Assembly: GCA_023512835.1 (NCBI GenBank)
Contig: CM042086.1
Coordinates: 9,983,559-10,047,558 of the forward strand
Source: Taxillus chinensis
Lineage: Eukaryota > Streptophyta > Magnoliopsida > Santalales > Loranthaceae
Length of the DNA stretch: 64,000 nt
Direction: 5' to 3'
Every line of letters begins with the position of its first letter. The stretch's first letter is position 1. This document shows positions 1 to 11,839 of this stretch, one piece after another. A model generated the notes under the pieces. That model saw only the letters and a program-made list of their open reading frames with translations, had not been told where the DNA came from and ran no database searches. Both the position numbers and the translations under genes were made by a program.

Positions 1-359
1 AGCAGCTTAACCCGTGCGGCACCTAGTTCCCACCCGTACGAAGGAACGCTAGGGTCAGCCTAACTCGTCGCATTTGGATCGGAACCCATCGATCCGTTGT
101 AAAGCAATTGTGTAGGAAGCGCTGAAGATCGATTTAAACGAAGCGCAACAAACGATTTGTATTGAATGCTTGAAAGCTTTACAACATCACTCCTCACATA
201 TAGATGTTAACACGTTTTGGCTATGTCGCCAGGAGACATCATATATGATCGAAATCTAAAATCTCTACAACTTACTCTATAAGCTAAGTATAACACTTTG
301 CAAAAGGGAAGTACCCCAAAATGGCCTAAGTATGCTAGGATAAGCCTCGGTCCGTGACA
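1..359 (-). repeat. 3' LTR of element 1 (cut by window edge)
   Basis: Matches 5073-5429 nearly base for base, with scattered 1-5 base indels. It ends with CCGTGACA, the complement of the TGTCACGG that opens the other LTR. About 21 bases of its start lie outside the window. Confidence 0.93.
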
Positions 360-374
360 TTCTCCCCCACCCGG
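360..374 (-). other. Polypurine tract of element 1
   Basis: On the minus strand this reads GGGTGGGGGAGAA directly before the LTR TGTCACGG end, as expected for the plus-strand primer of reverse transcription. It fixes the element orientation. Confidence 0.75.
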
Positions 375-429
375 ATTTGAGCGTCCTCGTTGCGTCTTCG
401 GCTTCCTCGAACTTGTCGAACTTTGGATG

Positions 430-1880
430 TAGCGTTCGGTTTCTTCCCGGTACTCTTCGATCTCTTTGGAGAATTGCCCCGGATCCTCTTCCTTCTCCCA
501 ACTTGCCTCTTCACCGGCCTTGTTCTTCCATTGGACGTAGTACTCCACCCGGCTTGGATCTACGCCCCTTCTTGGCACGACTCTCGAGGAGTGGATTTTC
601 TCATCTCTTTATCGTAGGTCTTGCCCGTTGATCTTGTTGGTGTACGCACCGCCCGTTGTCCGCTCGTATCTTCCAAGTCTTCGTGGTAAGGCTTGAGCAA
701 ACTAACGTGGAACACCGGATGCCTTTGTAGGCTTGTCGGAGGTCCAGTTTGTATGAGACCTTCCCAACTCTCTTAAGTACTTTGAAAGGCCCCTCATATC
801 GGCGCACCAAACCCTTATGCAATTGTCTGAGTGCTTTGGTTTGGCGCGGAAGGAGTTTGAGCATCACCATGTCTCCTTCCTGAAATTCCAAGAGCCTCCT
901 TTGTTGATCCGCCCACTTCTTCATCTTCTTCGCCGCCTTGTGCAAGTATGCCCTGGCCGTGATCCGTCTGTTCATGCCATCCTTTTGCAAACTTGAACGC
1001 TGGGGGGCTCTTTCCATGTACCCCCGAGTGATGGAAGTGGGCGTCAATGGTTGCTGCCCAATGCGAGTTCGAACGGGCTCTCGTTCGTGGACTCGCTCTT
1101 ACGCAAGTTATATGAGAATTGGGCTATGTCCAGTAACTTGGCCCAATCTCTTTGATTGGCACTCACATAGTGCCTCAGTCTAACCTCAATAAGCCATTGA
1201 CACGTTCGTTTGGCCGTCCGTTTGTGGGTGGAAACTTGTTGAAAAGTTTAAGTCCGAACCCATTATTCAGAAATTCGGTCCAAAACGCCCGGTGAATCGT
1301 GAGTCCCGATCGCTCCACCGGTTGTCTTTGAATGCCCCGTACTTCACCACGTACTTGAAGAATAGTCGGGCCGTGTCGTGCACGTGCGGTCCTTCGGAGC
1401 TGGAATGAAAACTCCGTACTTAGAGAATCGGTCGACCACCACAATGATCGGAACGCATCCTTCGGATCTTGGGAGACAAACAATAAAGTCCATCGAAACA
1501 CTCTCCCAAGGTCTTTCCGGAGTAGGCAAAGGTTCAAACGTCGCCGCCGATTGCCGATTCTCTATCTTGTCTTGTTGGCACACAAGACAAGTCCTCACGC
1601 TAACTTGAACGTCCTCGTAAAGTTGAGGCCAGAGTAGCTCCGTTCGACCAACGCCAAGGTCGATCGACTCCGGGATGGCCAGCCACCGCGATCGTGACAT
1701 TCTTTGAGGATGTCTCTCCTCAAACTTCCCCATTTGGAACGTACACCCGTTCCCCTCGAGTATGGAGCAAGTCATCCCTTAGCCAAAATCGTCGCGTCTT
1801 CCCCGCTTTGACGCATTCCACCAAGGACTTGGCTAATGGGTCGTGCTCCATTCCTTCCTTTAGTTTGTCCACCAGGGGGA
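430..1880 (-). pseudogene. Integrase with C-terminal chromodomain, element 1
   Basis: Broken minus-strand frames carry the integrase in order. The zinc-binding end has CLVCQQDK near 1600. The catalytic core has SMDFIVCLPRSEG and [12 protein letters not shown] near 1430-1500. The C-terminal part (601-1047) has the GDMVMLKLLPRQ and RRYEGPFKVLKRVGKVSYKL motifs. A chromodomain at about 440-578 has VEYYVQWKNKAGEEASWE. Chromodomains in this family guide integration to particular chromatin. Frameshifts separate the pieces, so no active integrase is encoded as written. Confidence 0.88.
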
Positions 1881-1891
1881 ATTGTGGTTGG

Positions 1892-3330
1892 CTAATGGTG
1901 AAGTTCCGCCTTCCGACTTAGTGCATCGGCCACCACATTATTTGTGCCCGGTTTGTACTCGAGCACAAAGTCAAATTCGCTAGGAGTCCTTGCCACCGTG
2001 CTTGCTTCGGAGTTAAGTTCCTTTGAGTTAGAAAATAACTCGTAGCAATGTTGTCCGTCTTCACCACGAACTTGGACCCTAGCAAATAATGCCTCCACAC
2101 CCGAAGGCAATGACAACAGCCGTCATCTCCTTTTCGTGCACCGCGTGCCTCGTTCGGTGCCATTAAGTTTTCGGCTCTCATATGCTATAGGATGCCCATC
2201 CTGCATTAGAACTCCACCGATGGCAAAGTCTGAAGCATCCGTGTGAACTTCATAAGGCTTTGTATGGTCCAGAGTTGCCATCACCGGTCCATTTGTCACG
2301 GCTTGCTTGACTTCTCGAACGCCTCTCGGCAAGCATCATCCCACGCCCAAGTCTTGTTCTTCTTTAGTAGTTCCAGTCAAGGTGCGGCAATGTGGGAATA
2401 GCCGCGGATGAATCTTCTATAGTAGTTAACCAAGCCAAGGAAGGAACGCATCTCCGGGGACTTTCTTGGGCGTCTCCCATTCCTTGATGGCTAACACTTT
2501 CTTGTTGTCCATCTTTAGTTTGCCGTCGCCAATGATGTGACCCAAGAAGGGCACCTCCTTCTTCGCAAAGTCACATTTCTCCTTCTTCACAAAGAGTTGG
2601 TTCTCCCTTAAGATTTGGAAAACCCGCCGTAAGTGTGCCTTGTGTTCCTCCAACGTTTGCTATAGACGACAATGTCGTCCAAGGTACTTGCACAAAATCT
2701 ATCCAAGTATGGTTGGAAGATCCTGGTTCATCAACGTACGTGAGGAATGTGGCGGGCGTTTGTGAGGCCAAAGGGCATCACCAAGAACTCGTAAGAGCCA
2801 TATCTTGTGACCTGTCGCCCGTCTTTGCCTCATCACCTTCGGCTATCCGCACTTGCGAATATCCCGACCGCAAGTCCAGCTTTGAGAACCATCTCGCAGC
2901 ACCAAGTTGATCAAAGAGGGTCGGATATAAGTGGGATGGGTAGTTTGTTCTTTTTGTGATCTTGTTGAGCGCCCTATAGTGATGCATAGCCGCATCGACC
3001 CATCGTCTTCTTTTGGAACAACACCGGTGCTCCAAATGGCGCTGGATGGCGAATGAACCGGCATCCAACAAGTCCTTCAATTGTTTCCGAAGTTCCTCGA
3101 CTCCGGTGGTGCCATCCGATAGGGCACCGCAGACAGTAGGCCTTGCACCGGCCTCTAGCTCAATCTTGTGGTCCACCTCCCGCCAGGCGGAAGTTGTTTG
3201 GGGGAGTTCGGGTGGCATAACGTCCCCAAACTCTTCAAGGACCGTCTTCACTTCGGTTGGGGGCTCCTCCCCGACACTTGGGCATCCTTCCTTCACCATA
3301 GCAATGAAGGTTGGCTCCTGTCGCCTAACT
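1892..3330 (-). pseudogene. Reverse transcriptase and RNase H, element 1
   Basis: The reverse transcriptase begins near 3300 and includes WFSKLDLRSGYSQVRI near 2870-2920. The catalytic LDDIVVYS lies near 2660-2690 with a one-base shift just before it. The connection region VPFLGHIIGDGKLKMD is near 2500-2560. RNase H follows, with YEVHTDASDFAIGGVL near 2230-2270 and its end VADALSRK at 1910-1935. The pieces lie in different frames, so the polyprotein is broken. The order and motifs are those of Ty3/gypsy pol. Confidence 0.9.
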
Positions 3331-3730
3331 CCTTTGGACGGTTGGAGCGCCGAAAGAGACTTGCCTTGAGCTCTTCCTCCCGCATGCATTACCATGCACG
3401 TTTTCCCCTCGTCCATGATGCGCATTGTGTTGGTGCTAGGAATTGGAATTGCCGCACCTGGTCAACGAACTCCATCCCCAACACCATGGGATAGTCGTCC
3501 ATCGACACCACGGAGAGATTCACCTTGCCTCTCCACTCGCCATACTTAGCTCGACGCCGAGCCACGCCATGGATTGACCGGCACCGGAGTTCACCGCCTT
3601 CAGCCAGCCCTTCTCTTCCTTGTAGTATCCCCGGTCTACGAGCTTCTTCGACCTTAATGAAGTTGTTGGTCGCACCCGTGTCCACCAAGGCCTTAGTTTC
3701 AAGGTTGTTGGCCTTAGCCGAGCACGTACA
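3331..3730 (-). pseudogene. Retropepsin-like aspartic protease, element 1
   Basis: The active-site triad DTG lies in MVDTGATNNFI, with the aspartate codon at 3680-3682. It is followed by the DDYPMVLGMEF motif near 3470-3500, typical of the second half of plant Ty3/gypsy proteases. It sits between gag and reverse transcriptase as expected and would cleave the gag-pol polyprotein. The frame runs into the linker before the reverse transcriptase. Confidence 0.85.
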
Positions 3731-3842
3731 TGCGGCCTTCGTCGTCCGGATGGTGGCACCTCCACCTTCGCCTTGATTGCATTGAGGAGTTGCAAGGAAC
3801 CAAGTCGTGGATCCCTCGCATCCCTTCCTTCGTCTTCATTGA

Positions 3843-5030
3843 TCATCGCGGAGAGCTTGGAGCGCCTGGGCACTCGAACGCCTTGTGAGGGCCTTCACAA
3901 AGGAAGCGGGGAGATCCTTGGCTTCTCCCCGTCCTTGGAACTATTCGCGAATGTTTTGGGCGAAAGTCCTTAGATGGTTGGAAGGGTCTCCCTTTTCCTT
4001 CACTCCGGTTGTCTCCCCCAGTTTCTCCTTGTGGAACTGTTCGCCTTGGAAGTCGATGAAGAACCTGGTGGTTTCTCCGGCTCTTTGTATTCGATGAGTG
4101 ATTCGGCCACCGCCATGGCCGACGCCAGGTCCTGCACATTCCTCTTTTGCAACTCCGGCTTCGCCCATTGTTGCAATCCGTCCATGAAGGAAAATAGTGA
4201 ATCCTTCGCGGACATATCCGGGATCTCCAATATCAACTCGGAAAATTCACGGACGTACTCCCGCACCGTGCCTTTGTGGGTAAGGCGCCGAAGTTTCGCC
4301 CGGGACTCGTCTTCCGCATTCGGGGATAGACCGGGCCTTGATCTCCCGCTTGAAATCGCCCAATTGTCGATATGCATAGGCCGCACTCCTTGTCGGCATA
4401 TCGTCGCCTCCACCACACCATAGCCGAATCGACTAAGTATAGTGGAGCGGTCTTCACCTTCTTTGCCTCGTCGACAATGTTCAAGGCATCAAAGTCTTTT
4501 CCATGGTCCAGAGGAAGTTGTCTAACTCCCTCGCATTCCTTGACCCAGCATAGGTCTTAGGCTTTGGCACATCGATTTTGGAGCTGGAATGGCCGCCAAC
4601 GCCACCTTGGGTGACTGCCATCTTACGAGAGAGACCAATCTGCCTTGATCTCTTTGATTTCCTCTTGCATCGCCAGGATTTGGGACGTGAGAGTGTCCTT
4701 TAGGCCGTCGAACCGAGAGTTCATGTCATCCATGACGGAGTTGAGAAGCCCTTGCATCCTCCCATAGCTTTCCTCACCTCTCGAGTCCGGCTTTTCGATG
4801 CTTCGGTGTGCTCCTCGACCACCTCCATCTGTTCGGCAATGCCAACTCCAATTTGGCTAGCCGACTCTCCAGTGGACATGTTTCCCTCGAAACGGACTTG
4901 TCTCTCCTCCGTTCCTTAGCGTGGTGCTCCTTGTCGCGGCCTTCGTGGTCGCCACCACTAATGACAATAGATCCTCCGTTTGTCATTTTGCACCGTCTCG
5001 AAGTTTTGATTGTTCCACCGAACTTTACTT
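3843..5030 (-). pseudogene. Gag, element 1
   Basis: The start of gag is probably near 4986 (MTNGGSIVISGG), followed by a charged, coiled-coil-like N-terminus. The retrotransposon gag domain spans about 4000-4500 and includes APLYLVDSAMVWWRRRYAD and REYVREFSELILEIPDM. A zinc knuckle near 3850-3890 reads RFLCEGPHKAFECP; the first cysteine of the expected CX2C pair appears as arginine, so the knuckle may be defective. Several frameshifts and a stop interrupt the frame. Confidence 0.85.
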
Positions 5031-5034
5031 TCAA

Positions 5035-5049
5035 CCGTGCTCGATACCA
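5035..5049 (-). other. Primer-binding site, element 1
   Basis: On the minus strand this reads TGGTATCGAGCACGG two bases inside the 5' LTR. It resembles the complement of the initiator methionine tRNA 3' end (usual form TGGTATCAGAGC) but lacks one A. Confidence 0.7.
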
Positions 5050-5051
5050 CT

Positions 5052-5429
5052 TGTCACGGGGTCAGCCTTTATAGCAGCTTAACCCGTGCGGCACCTAGTT
5101 CCCACCGTACGAAGGAACGCTAGGTCGGCTAACTCGTCGCATTTGGATCGGAACCCATCGATCCGTTGTAAAGCAATTGTGTAGGAAGCGCTTAGCGGAA
5201 GATCGATTTAAACGAAGGCAACAAACGATTGTATTGAATGCTTGAAAGCTTTACAACATCACTCCTACATATAGATGTTAACACGTTTTTGGCTATGTCG
5301 CCAGAGACATCATATATGATCGAAATCTAAAATCTCTACAACTTACTCTATAAGCTAAGTACAACACTTTACAAAGGGAAGTACCCCAAAATGGCCTAAG
5401 TATGCTAGGATAAGCCTCGGTCCGTGACA
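5052..5429 (-). repeat. 5' LTR of element 1
   Basis: A 378-bp LTR bounded by TGTCACGG and CCGTGACA inverted ends. It matches 1-359, and the primer-binding site lies immediately inside it. Confidence 0.93.
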
Positions 5430-5478
5430 CGAGGACCACAACATCTCGGCCAGACCGGCCAGCCTCCACACCTTATCC

Positions 5479-5481
<3 letters not shown>

Positions 5482-5529
<48 letters not shown>
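5482..5529. repeat. (CT)n microsatellite
   Basis: About 24 uninterrupted CT units. Confidence 0.97.
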
Positions 5530-5531
<2 letters not shown>

Positions 5532-5678
5532 GCAAGGACCCTAACCAAACTCACCCAAACCATGGCTCATACGCCCACATCACCTCATGGCTCGGACCCC
5601 ATCAGCCAAACCATGGCCAATTCCTCTTCCTCGAGCCAAGGCATGACCGATTCCACATGCGTCACCCTAATTTTCCAT

Positions 5679-5688
5679 CTATATAAAC
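5679..5688 (+). promoter_or_regulatory. TATA-like box in LTR
   Basis: CTATATAAAC lies in the GC-richer part of the large LTR, followed by a C/A-rich leader. This is consistent with the start of LTR transcription but is inferred from sequence only. Confidence 0.4.
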
Positions 5689-6605
5689 CTATCCAAAACC
5701 AGACGTTAGGGGGCTCTGCAAACCAAAACAAACCCACCGTAATTCTTACCTCTTTCAATACCAGAATCCATAGAGAGTTCCCCGGTGGCCGGAATCCCCT
5801 CCGCCGGCCATTGTTGCTCCCTTTTCATGATTCCAATCGACCCATTCCAAACCTCCATCAATAAGCCCAACCAACAGGTGTTTGTCTCCTCCAACCCCAA
5901 AAATTCCGGTTCTCATCTTCTTTCTCTTTCAATCCTTGACGCCCGGCGCTCCAACCACATCATGTCTCAATCCCTCAATGGCAAGCTGTAGCCCTCCCCG
6001 ACGCACATTGCCTTAATCAAGGCACACAGCGGCCCCCAACAAAGGGCGTAGTTGTGCTCCCGTTTCAAGCCGTATCCTAACGCCGACCCCACCATCTCCC
6101 ATACGAGCATCAACCCAAACGAATGCCGGTCCCGAGCCGTCGCTCCCCGCCACATCATTTCGACTAGGAGACCTCTCCCGCCATCGTCGTCTTGCTTGCG
6201 ACTCTGCCACCATCGTGTTGTCACCACCATCACCCATCGGTTGCCGAAAGAGCCGAACAAGGTCGTCTTTGGTTAGTGGTCTTGAAGAAAGGGTATTTGA
6301 GGGTTGAGTTTTAGTCCATCATTAGCTTCTCCTTTTTCTTCCTTTCCTCACTACATTCTATGCCTATTTTTGTGAAGACCTATTCTAAGTGAGGTTGGAA
6401 GCTAAACTCGAATAGAGTTGAGCGTTGAGTCATTATTATTTTAATATTTGGGTTTATTGATGTGCGTTATTATTATTATAATTATTTTAATATTTTGGGT
6501 TTACAATTATTATGATGTTAATATTATTAATATTATTATTTAATTAGAGTTGTTTACATTGGAATTATTATTATTACTATAAATATTTTAAATGTTTAAA
6601 TATTT

Positions 6606-6619
6606 GGGGGGGGGGGGGG
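6606..6619. repeat. Poly-G run
   Basis: Fourteen consecutive G bases inside the LTR, a spot where the assembled length is likely to be unreliable. Confidence 0.95.
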
Positions 6620-7687
6620 TTTGTTTTGGCCCGGGTGGAGATGACGAGGAAGGGGGAAGACGCGGCTTCGTTCCGATGGGTGCAACCCCTCCCAACCGTG
6701 GCTCGCTTGGTGGGCCGGTCCCTTTGGCCTGCAATAATAAATAATAATAATAATAAAAACATATTAATAGTAATAGGAATAATGATAATAATAGTTATTA
6801 TGAATAGATGAAGTTATATATGTGTGTACTACTTGTGGATAGTGTTTAACTGGTGAATTAAATATTTTGTATTGGTGTTGTATGGAATTCGATTGTTGGG
6901 ATATTTTGGTTGATTAATTTTGTGTGTGGATTTCGTAATGAATTTGGTGAGTTAATCGTGGGTCCCACATGGGACGTGGAGGCCATGGGTCCCCTATATG
7001 GCTTGTTAACTCGGGTCTCATATGTGGTGGGTTGACGTTAGGAACACCATAGGTCTCACATATGGCAGTTTAGTAGCGACTAAAATTCTCGGAGTTGGTG
7101 GCGGGAATTTCCATGGGTGATTGATTTGCTTGGCGTAAGCCTTTAATGATTCAAAATCGATGTGACTTATTTGTAATTGGATGGAATTTATTTGTGTTGG
7201 AATGTGACACTACACTGACACATACATTCACCGATCATATAATCCTAGGAATGTGAGTAAAAGGATAGTGGAGTTGGGGGAAATACCTACGGGCACTCGT
7301 GCTCACCCTACTTTATTTTTTTTATTTTCCTACTGGGTTGTAGGGAGTAGGCTGATTGAGCCACAACGGGGGCGGGATATCATTATGTAGGATATTCCAT
7401 AAACTTTATTATTTTATTTATTTCCTTTCCAGACTCGGGTCCGTGGACAGTTTGTATTAACTTGGATAACTGACCTTGTTACTTCATATTTATGGGTGTT
7501 GATCAATTCAAGAATATTGATTACCTTTTTAATTATTGGTTGATTGCATGTATTTGGGTCATTGGTAAATACAATACTACCCCCGATGTAGTATTGTATA
7601 GGTATAGTCTCCAACCCCTCGACCCAGGAGTGGGCGTGAGGGCGTCGTGTTCCCAATTCCGTGGTTTTCGGAATTTGGGGCGTGACA

Positions 7688-9619
7688 ATTTTCGACCGGT
7701 GTTGTATTATTTGATTTACTTGTTAATTTTTTTTGCTTTTCTTTTTACATCAGGTTGCTTATTATATTTTGGCTGTTTTGTTGTTATTGGTTCTTGCTTG
7801 TTTATGTTTTATTTCATAATGAAGGTATGCCCATGCTCATGGCAACTGTGTTTTCAACAAGCATGTTCTCTCGATCTTTCTACTGGCACGTTTTCTTTCT
7901 TTCTCGCTCGTGCTTTCTGTACCATTCTCAATTTTTTTTCACCGTCCCACGTTTTCTTTTACGAGACCCATGTTTTATAAAAAAAAGGAAAGAAAAGTTA
8001 ATGCACTTGTCCTCATTGTCTCTTTGTTTTCATTAATTCACCGATTCATGTCCTATACTGGTTTTTCACATAACATGGTATCGTGTGAGCTGGTTTTACA
8101 TAAAGGATGCATGTTGGTTTGGGGTCATTTTGTGACCGATTAATGGTTGTGCGTCTCCACTAGTTTTGCTGTGAATATAGTGTTTTTGTTTCCACCGATT
8201 CATTGGGTTTTGTAGGCACTAGTTCATAAGTTTTCACTGTCTTTTTACCATGAACGTTGATCCATGTTTTGCCTTTTTATGTTTCCTTTTGTCTTTTTAC
8301 ACTAAGTCACATTTGTTTTAAAAATTAACATATTTTAATTTAAGTTTTTCTTTATCGTCGGAGTTAACATGATACATAAATATTTAACTTTAATTTTTAA
8401 AATAAATATTAACTTAATAGTAAGCTAGGCTTAATCTAATTACACCAGTAAATTCGGATTCTATGAGATCACGCATGCGGAGGTGTTTCGTCGATTAATT
8501 TATTGCTATTTTATTAAGAGCTTTTTTTTAAAAAAAAAATAGTTAATATTTTTCTAAACTTTAAAAATTTGTTAAGCAAGATAAGCACACGTGATTATTC
8601 ATTAGATGGCATATTTGTTTATTTATGTTGTTTAATTATGCATGCTACGTTTTTCAGTACGGCTACATTGTGCATTTGTTGGGTAAAAAGAATTGTGTGC
8701 TCTCAAGTCTAGTGCAACTTTTAAACCGTAAAGTTTGATTTTAATAGACGTATATTATTTATTGTTTTTGCCCGAGAAAACAACGTCCTACTTGGTCTGA
8801 AAAGTACATCATGAAAAAGTTTAAAGGCACCTAAATGTATATACAACATTCTTAGGCCACATTTGTCACGTAAAACAAATCGAAAGATATAAAATTATTA
8901 AGTAAACAAAAATAAAATTAAAAATTAAAAATATTCTTCGATCTTATTTACTACATAAATTTAAAAAAATAATAATAAAATCATACTATTAATTACTTTA
9001 AAGTCCATTTCACTCTAAATCACGTTTTATTCTCTGTTTATTTTTGGCATTTGTATTCTTCTTGTAATCTGCATTTATTATTCAAAGATTTGCTTTATAA
9101 AGTGGAATATAAGAAAACGTGTTTTTGGTTTTTCCACCAAAAAATGTCTCTCTTGTTCTCTCAATTTCGCACTTGAGTTTGTTTGTTCGTAACACGATGA
9201 ACACCTGTATCGAGATGACCACCCAATCATCAGGCTGAATTTCTGAAACCAGCCTTTCTTCTCCGACATGAACCCCTCAACCTAACCCAAACCGGTCATA
9301 AACCAGCCTAATATAACCTTCTATGGCCACGTTGAGCCAAACCAAAATCGGTGAACCCATACCGCTTAGTAATTCCCATATGGGTTTAGAAAATGTGGCA
9401 GCCATGTAAACTGATATAGCCGTTACATGAAATAAATTACATGAAATAAAAATTTGTTATGATTTGCAAGAACAGCTGTTATATTGAATTGTTTTTTAAA
9501 AAATCAACTCTTCTTTAATTTGCTGAATTTGAACTCTGGTTTTTGATTTCTTATTAACAGAAAGAGAAAAAACAAATAGGGAACATGAAATCAAGAAAAC
9601 TTTCCAGGGTGCCTGTTTG
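7688..9619. other. Intergenic sequence, no gene recognised
   Basis: T-rich and A-rich sequence in which the open frames have low-complexity translations. Nothing here resembles a known protein, RNA gene or transposon end. The missing 3' exons of the neighbouring endonuclease V gene were looked for here and not found. Confidence 0.6.
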
Positions 9620-10205
9620 TTACCACTTCCAAATGGTGAATGGTAGCCCAGCGACAACAGTTGAAGTAACAATATTTTCGCCAAGGCTTCCACTAGCTTC
9701 TAGAAGTTGAGTCACTCCCAATCTTGTAGGACCATCCACGTGATGCAACTGACACATTTTGGTTAAAACAAGACTTATATGAGAAGAAGTTGTCTAAGGG
9801 TTGGGTTCTTCACCGTGGCATATGATCTATTGCGTCCATATAGTAGAAACCAAAGTTCAAAACTCACATTCTTTCCAATGCCAACAGTAGGAAGATTAGC
9901 CAGAACCCCTAAATGACAAGCCAAACCAAAACCTGCAGAAGCATAGAACGTTTAGAAACTTCTTAAATGAAAAAAGAATATGAGTAGCAAACTATTTATT
10001 AGGAAGCAGAATAAAACCAATCAAAAGGTCTACAACGGAATAGCCTAAAATATATTTCGTCATAATACTGCAATAAATTATCCACGTAGCCCAGTAATTT
10101 AGTAAGAATGAGTGTGTTTTGTTTCATGAATATTCACAAGAGGATTTATTTATTAGGCTGATATTAGGCGAATTAGGAAACTGGATGAAATCTTCAAGCC
10201 CACCA

Positions 10206-10227
10206 TAGGCCCAATTCAACTGAATAT
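10206..10227 (+). repeat. 22-bp direct repeat abutting element 2, left copy
   Basis: TAGGCCCAATTCAACTGAATAT ends exactly where the left LTR begins. The copy at 15507-15528 differs at two positions. Confidence 0.85.
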
Positions 10228-10558
10228 TGACGCAGTCATGAAGCTACAAGAGATCGATAACAACGATCGAATCTCCTAAACAGAGTTGCCAATCCAAGCA
10301 AACCCAAAGAATAAATTGATTGAATCAATCCATAGATTTATAAAACCGAGAATAAAATTTATGTGTAACATTACAACGAATTAAAGGCCTATTTATAGCC
10401 TCACAAAGGATTACATAAAAGGAAATTCACATAAAAGAAATTAAAAGGAAACTATTAAATTAGCAATTAAAAGAAAATAATTAAAAGGAAAGATAAATCT
10501 TGCTTGTGTCCCAAGTTGCTTGCATCCTAAGTTACTTGCTTCTCAAGCCACCGCATCA
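10228..10558 (-). repeat. 3' LTR of element 2
   Basis: Starts TGACGCAG and ends CCGCATCA. It matches 15177-15506 with few differences. Confidence 0.94.
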
Positions 10559-10574
10559 TTCTCTCCCACCAAAG
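10559..10574 (-). other. Polypurine tract, element 2
   Basis: On the minus strand it reads CTTTGGTGGGAGAGAA directly before the LTR. Confidence 0.75.
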
Positions 10575-11830
10575 AAGAACTCGACCTCAAGTTTGGGACA
10601 GGATATAAAGGCATATCATCGAGAATGAAAGGGATAAATATCAGCTACATTAAAAGTCCGAGAAATCGACATATCATCTCGGTAAAGCAACGACATAGGC
10701 ATTGTCATTGATCTTGCTTGTATCGCATATGGTCCATATTTCTTTGGTTGTAACTTGTTGTATTTACCAACGGGAAAACGTTCTTTACGTAGAAACACCA
10801 TCACTTGATCTCCCACACAATAATTTCTATCTCTATGCAAATTAACGTGTTTTATATTTGGCATTAGCGCGCTCAATCTTCTCTCGAACATCTGCAACAA
10901 TAGATTGATCTTGCTTCAGCCATGTGTTTAGCTATCATATTCCCATCCTTGCCACTAGGTAATTGTGCTAAATCCAAAACATGTAGCGGGACTTTGTGTA
11001 AACCACCGGAAAAGGTGTCCTCCCAAGTGTACGATGAACGGAATTGTTGTAAGCAAATTCGGCTTGTGCCAAAGCTTGATCCCATTGCTTCGGTTTCTCA
11101 CTACAAATACTCCGATGAGATTGCCCAATGTTCTATTCGTCACCTCGCTTGGCCATCGATGCCTGGGATGTGCGGTACTTACTAAAATTCAAAGATGAAT
11201 TAAACAAAAACCACAAAGTCTTCCAAAAATGACTAAGAAATTTACTGTCTCTGTCTGAAGTTATAGATTTAGGTACTCCATGCAAACGAACCACCTCCTT
11301 GAAAAATAGTTTTACAATAGCTTGTGCATCAGCTAGTCTTTCAACATGAGATAAAATGAGACATTTTGGAAAACCTGTCAACTACCACAAATACGAGAAT
11401 CTGCTCCTCTTTGAGTACGAGATAATCCCAAAATAAAATCCATCGATATATCCTCCCATATGTTATTCAGAATGGGCAAAGGAGTGTACAATCCAGTGTT
11501 TTGAGATTGGTCTTTGGCGTCACGGCAAATATAACACCTTTCAACAATTCGGCTCACATCACGGCGCAAACGAGGCCAAAAGTACCTTTACGCCATAGCG
11601 GCAATAGTCTTGTCTCGCCCAAGATGCCCAGCTAAGCCTCCTCCATGGAGATCTCGAATCAACTTCTCTCGTAGAGAAGATTCGGAATACACATGATTAC
11701 CCTTCATTAAGAAACCCTCCTGAATGTGGTAATCATCACAAGGGCTCATGAAGTGTGCACTTCCTCCACAGTTCCTGAAAATCCCCATCGGTGGCAAACA
11801 AGTTTTTCAATTCTTCAAAGCCCACAATTT
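10570..11830 (-). pseudogene. Integrase, element 2
   Basis: The histidine part of the zinc finger lies in [18 protein letters not shown] (near 11590-11650) and its cysteines in [12 protein letters not shown] (near 11500-11540). Core pieces are [16 protein letters not shown] near 11400-11450 and [20 protein letters not shown] near 11210-11290. The C-terminal part has GDQVMVFLRKERFPVGKYNKL and ends with NISRTF-like and NVADIYPFH motifs near 10620-10900. The pieces lie in several frames. No chromodomain follows. Confidence 0.88.
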
Positions 11831-11839
11831 CAGTGTGTA

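Larger units (their letters stand above)
1..5429 (-). mobile_element. Ty3/gypsy chromovirus, element 1 (degenerate)
   Basis: An LTR retrotransposon read on the minus strand. Its two LTRs (1-359 and 5052-5429) bracket gag, protease, reverse transcriptase, RNase H, integrase and a C-terminal chromodomain, in that order, which is the Ty3/gypsy chromovirus layout. A primer-binding site lies inside the right LTR and a polypurine tract inside the left LTR, so the 5' end is at the right. The left LTR starts inside the element at the window edge, so its target-site duplication cannot be tested. Every coding domain is present but split by frameshifts; no single long gag-pol frame survives. The right end abuts another LTR (from 5430), suggesting insertion into that older element. 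Confidence 0.93.
5430..7687 (+). mobile_element. Large solo or partial LTR, related to the outer element at 44.4-60.9 kb
   Basis: The 3' part (about 6950-7687) aligns with the reverse complement of the LTR at 44411-46495. Shared blocks include the GTGACACTACACT region, the ACTCGTGCTCACCCTACTTTA region and the end GGGGCGTGACA at 7687. A TATA-like box at 5679-5688 and the CT-rich leader fit an LTR promoter. No primer-binding site follows 7687, so this is a solo or truncated LTR. Its left end is not defined and may have been removed or split by element 1, which abuts it. Reading frames inside it show no recognisable protein. Confidence 0.65.

Noticed and set aside
7492..8143. Overlapping frames of 77-162 residues
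   Set aside because: Translations are low-complexity and hydrophobic from T-rich DNA, and one runs through the LTR end at 7687.
9496..9693. A 65-residue frame overlapping endonuclease V
   Set aside because: The motif-bearing frame LHHVDGPTRL matches the family and has a proper acceptor; the other frame is a shadow.
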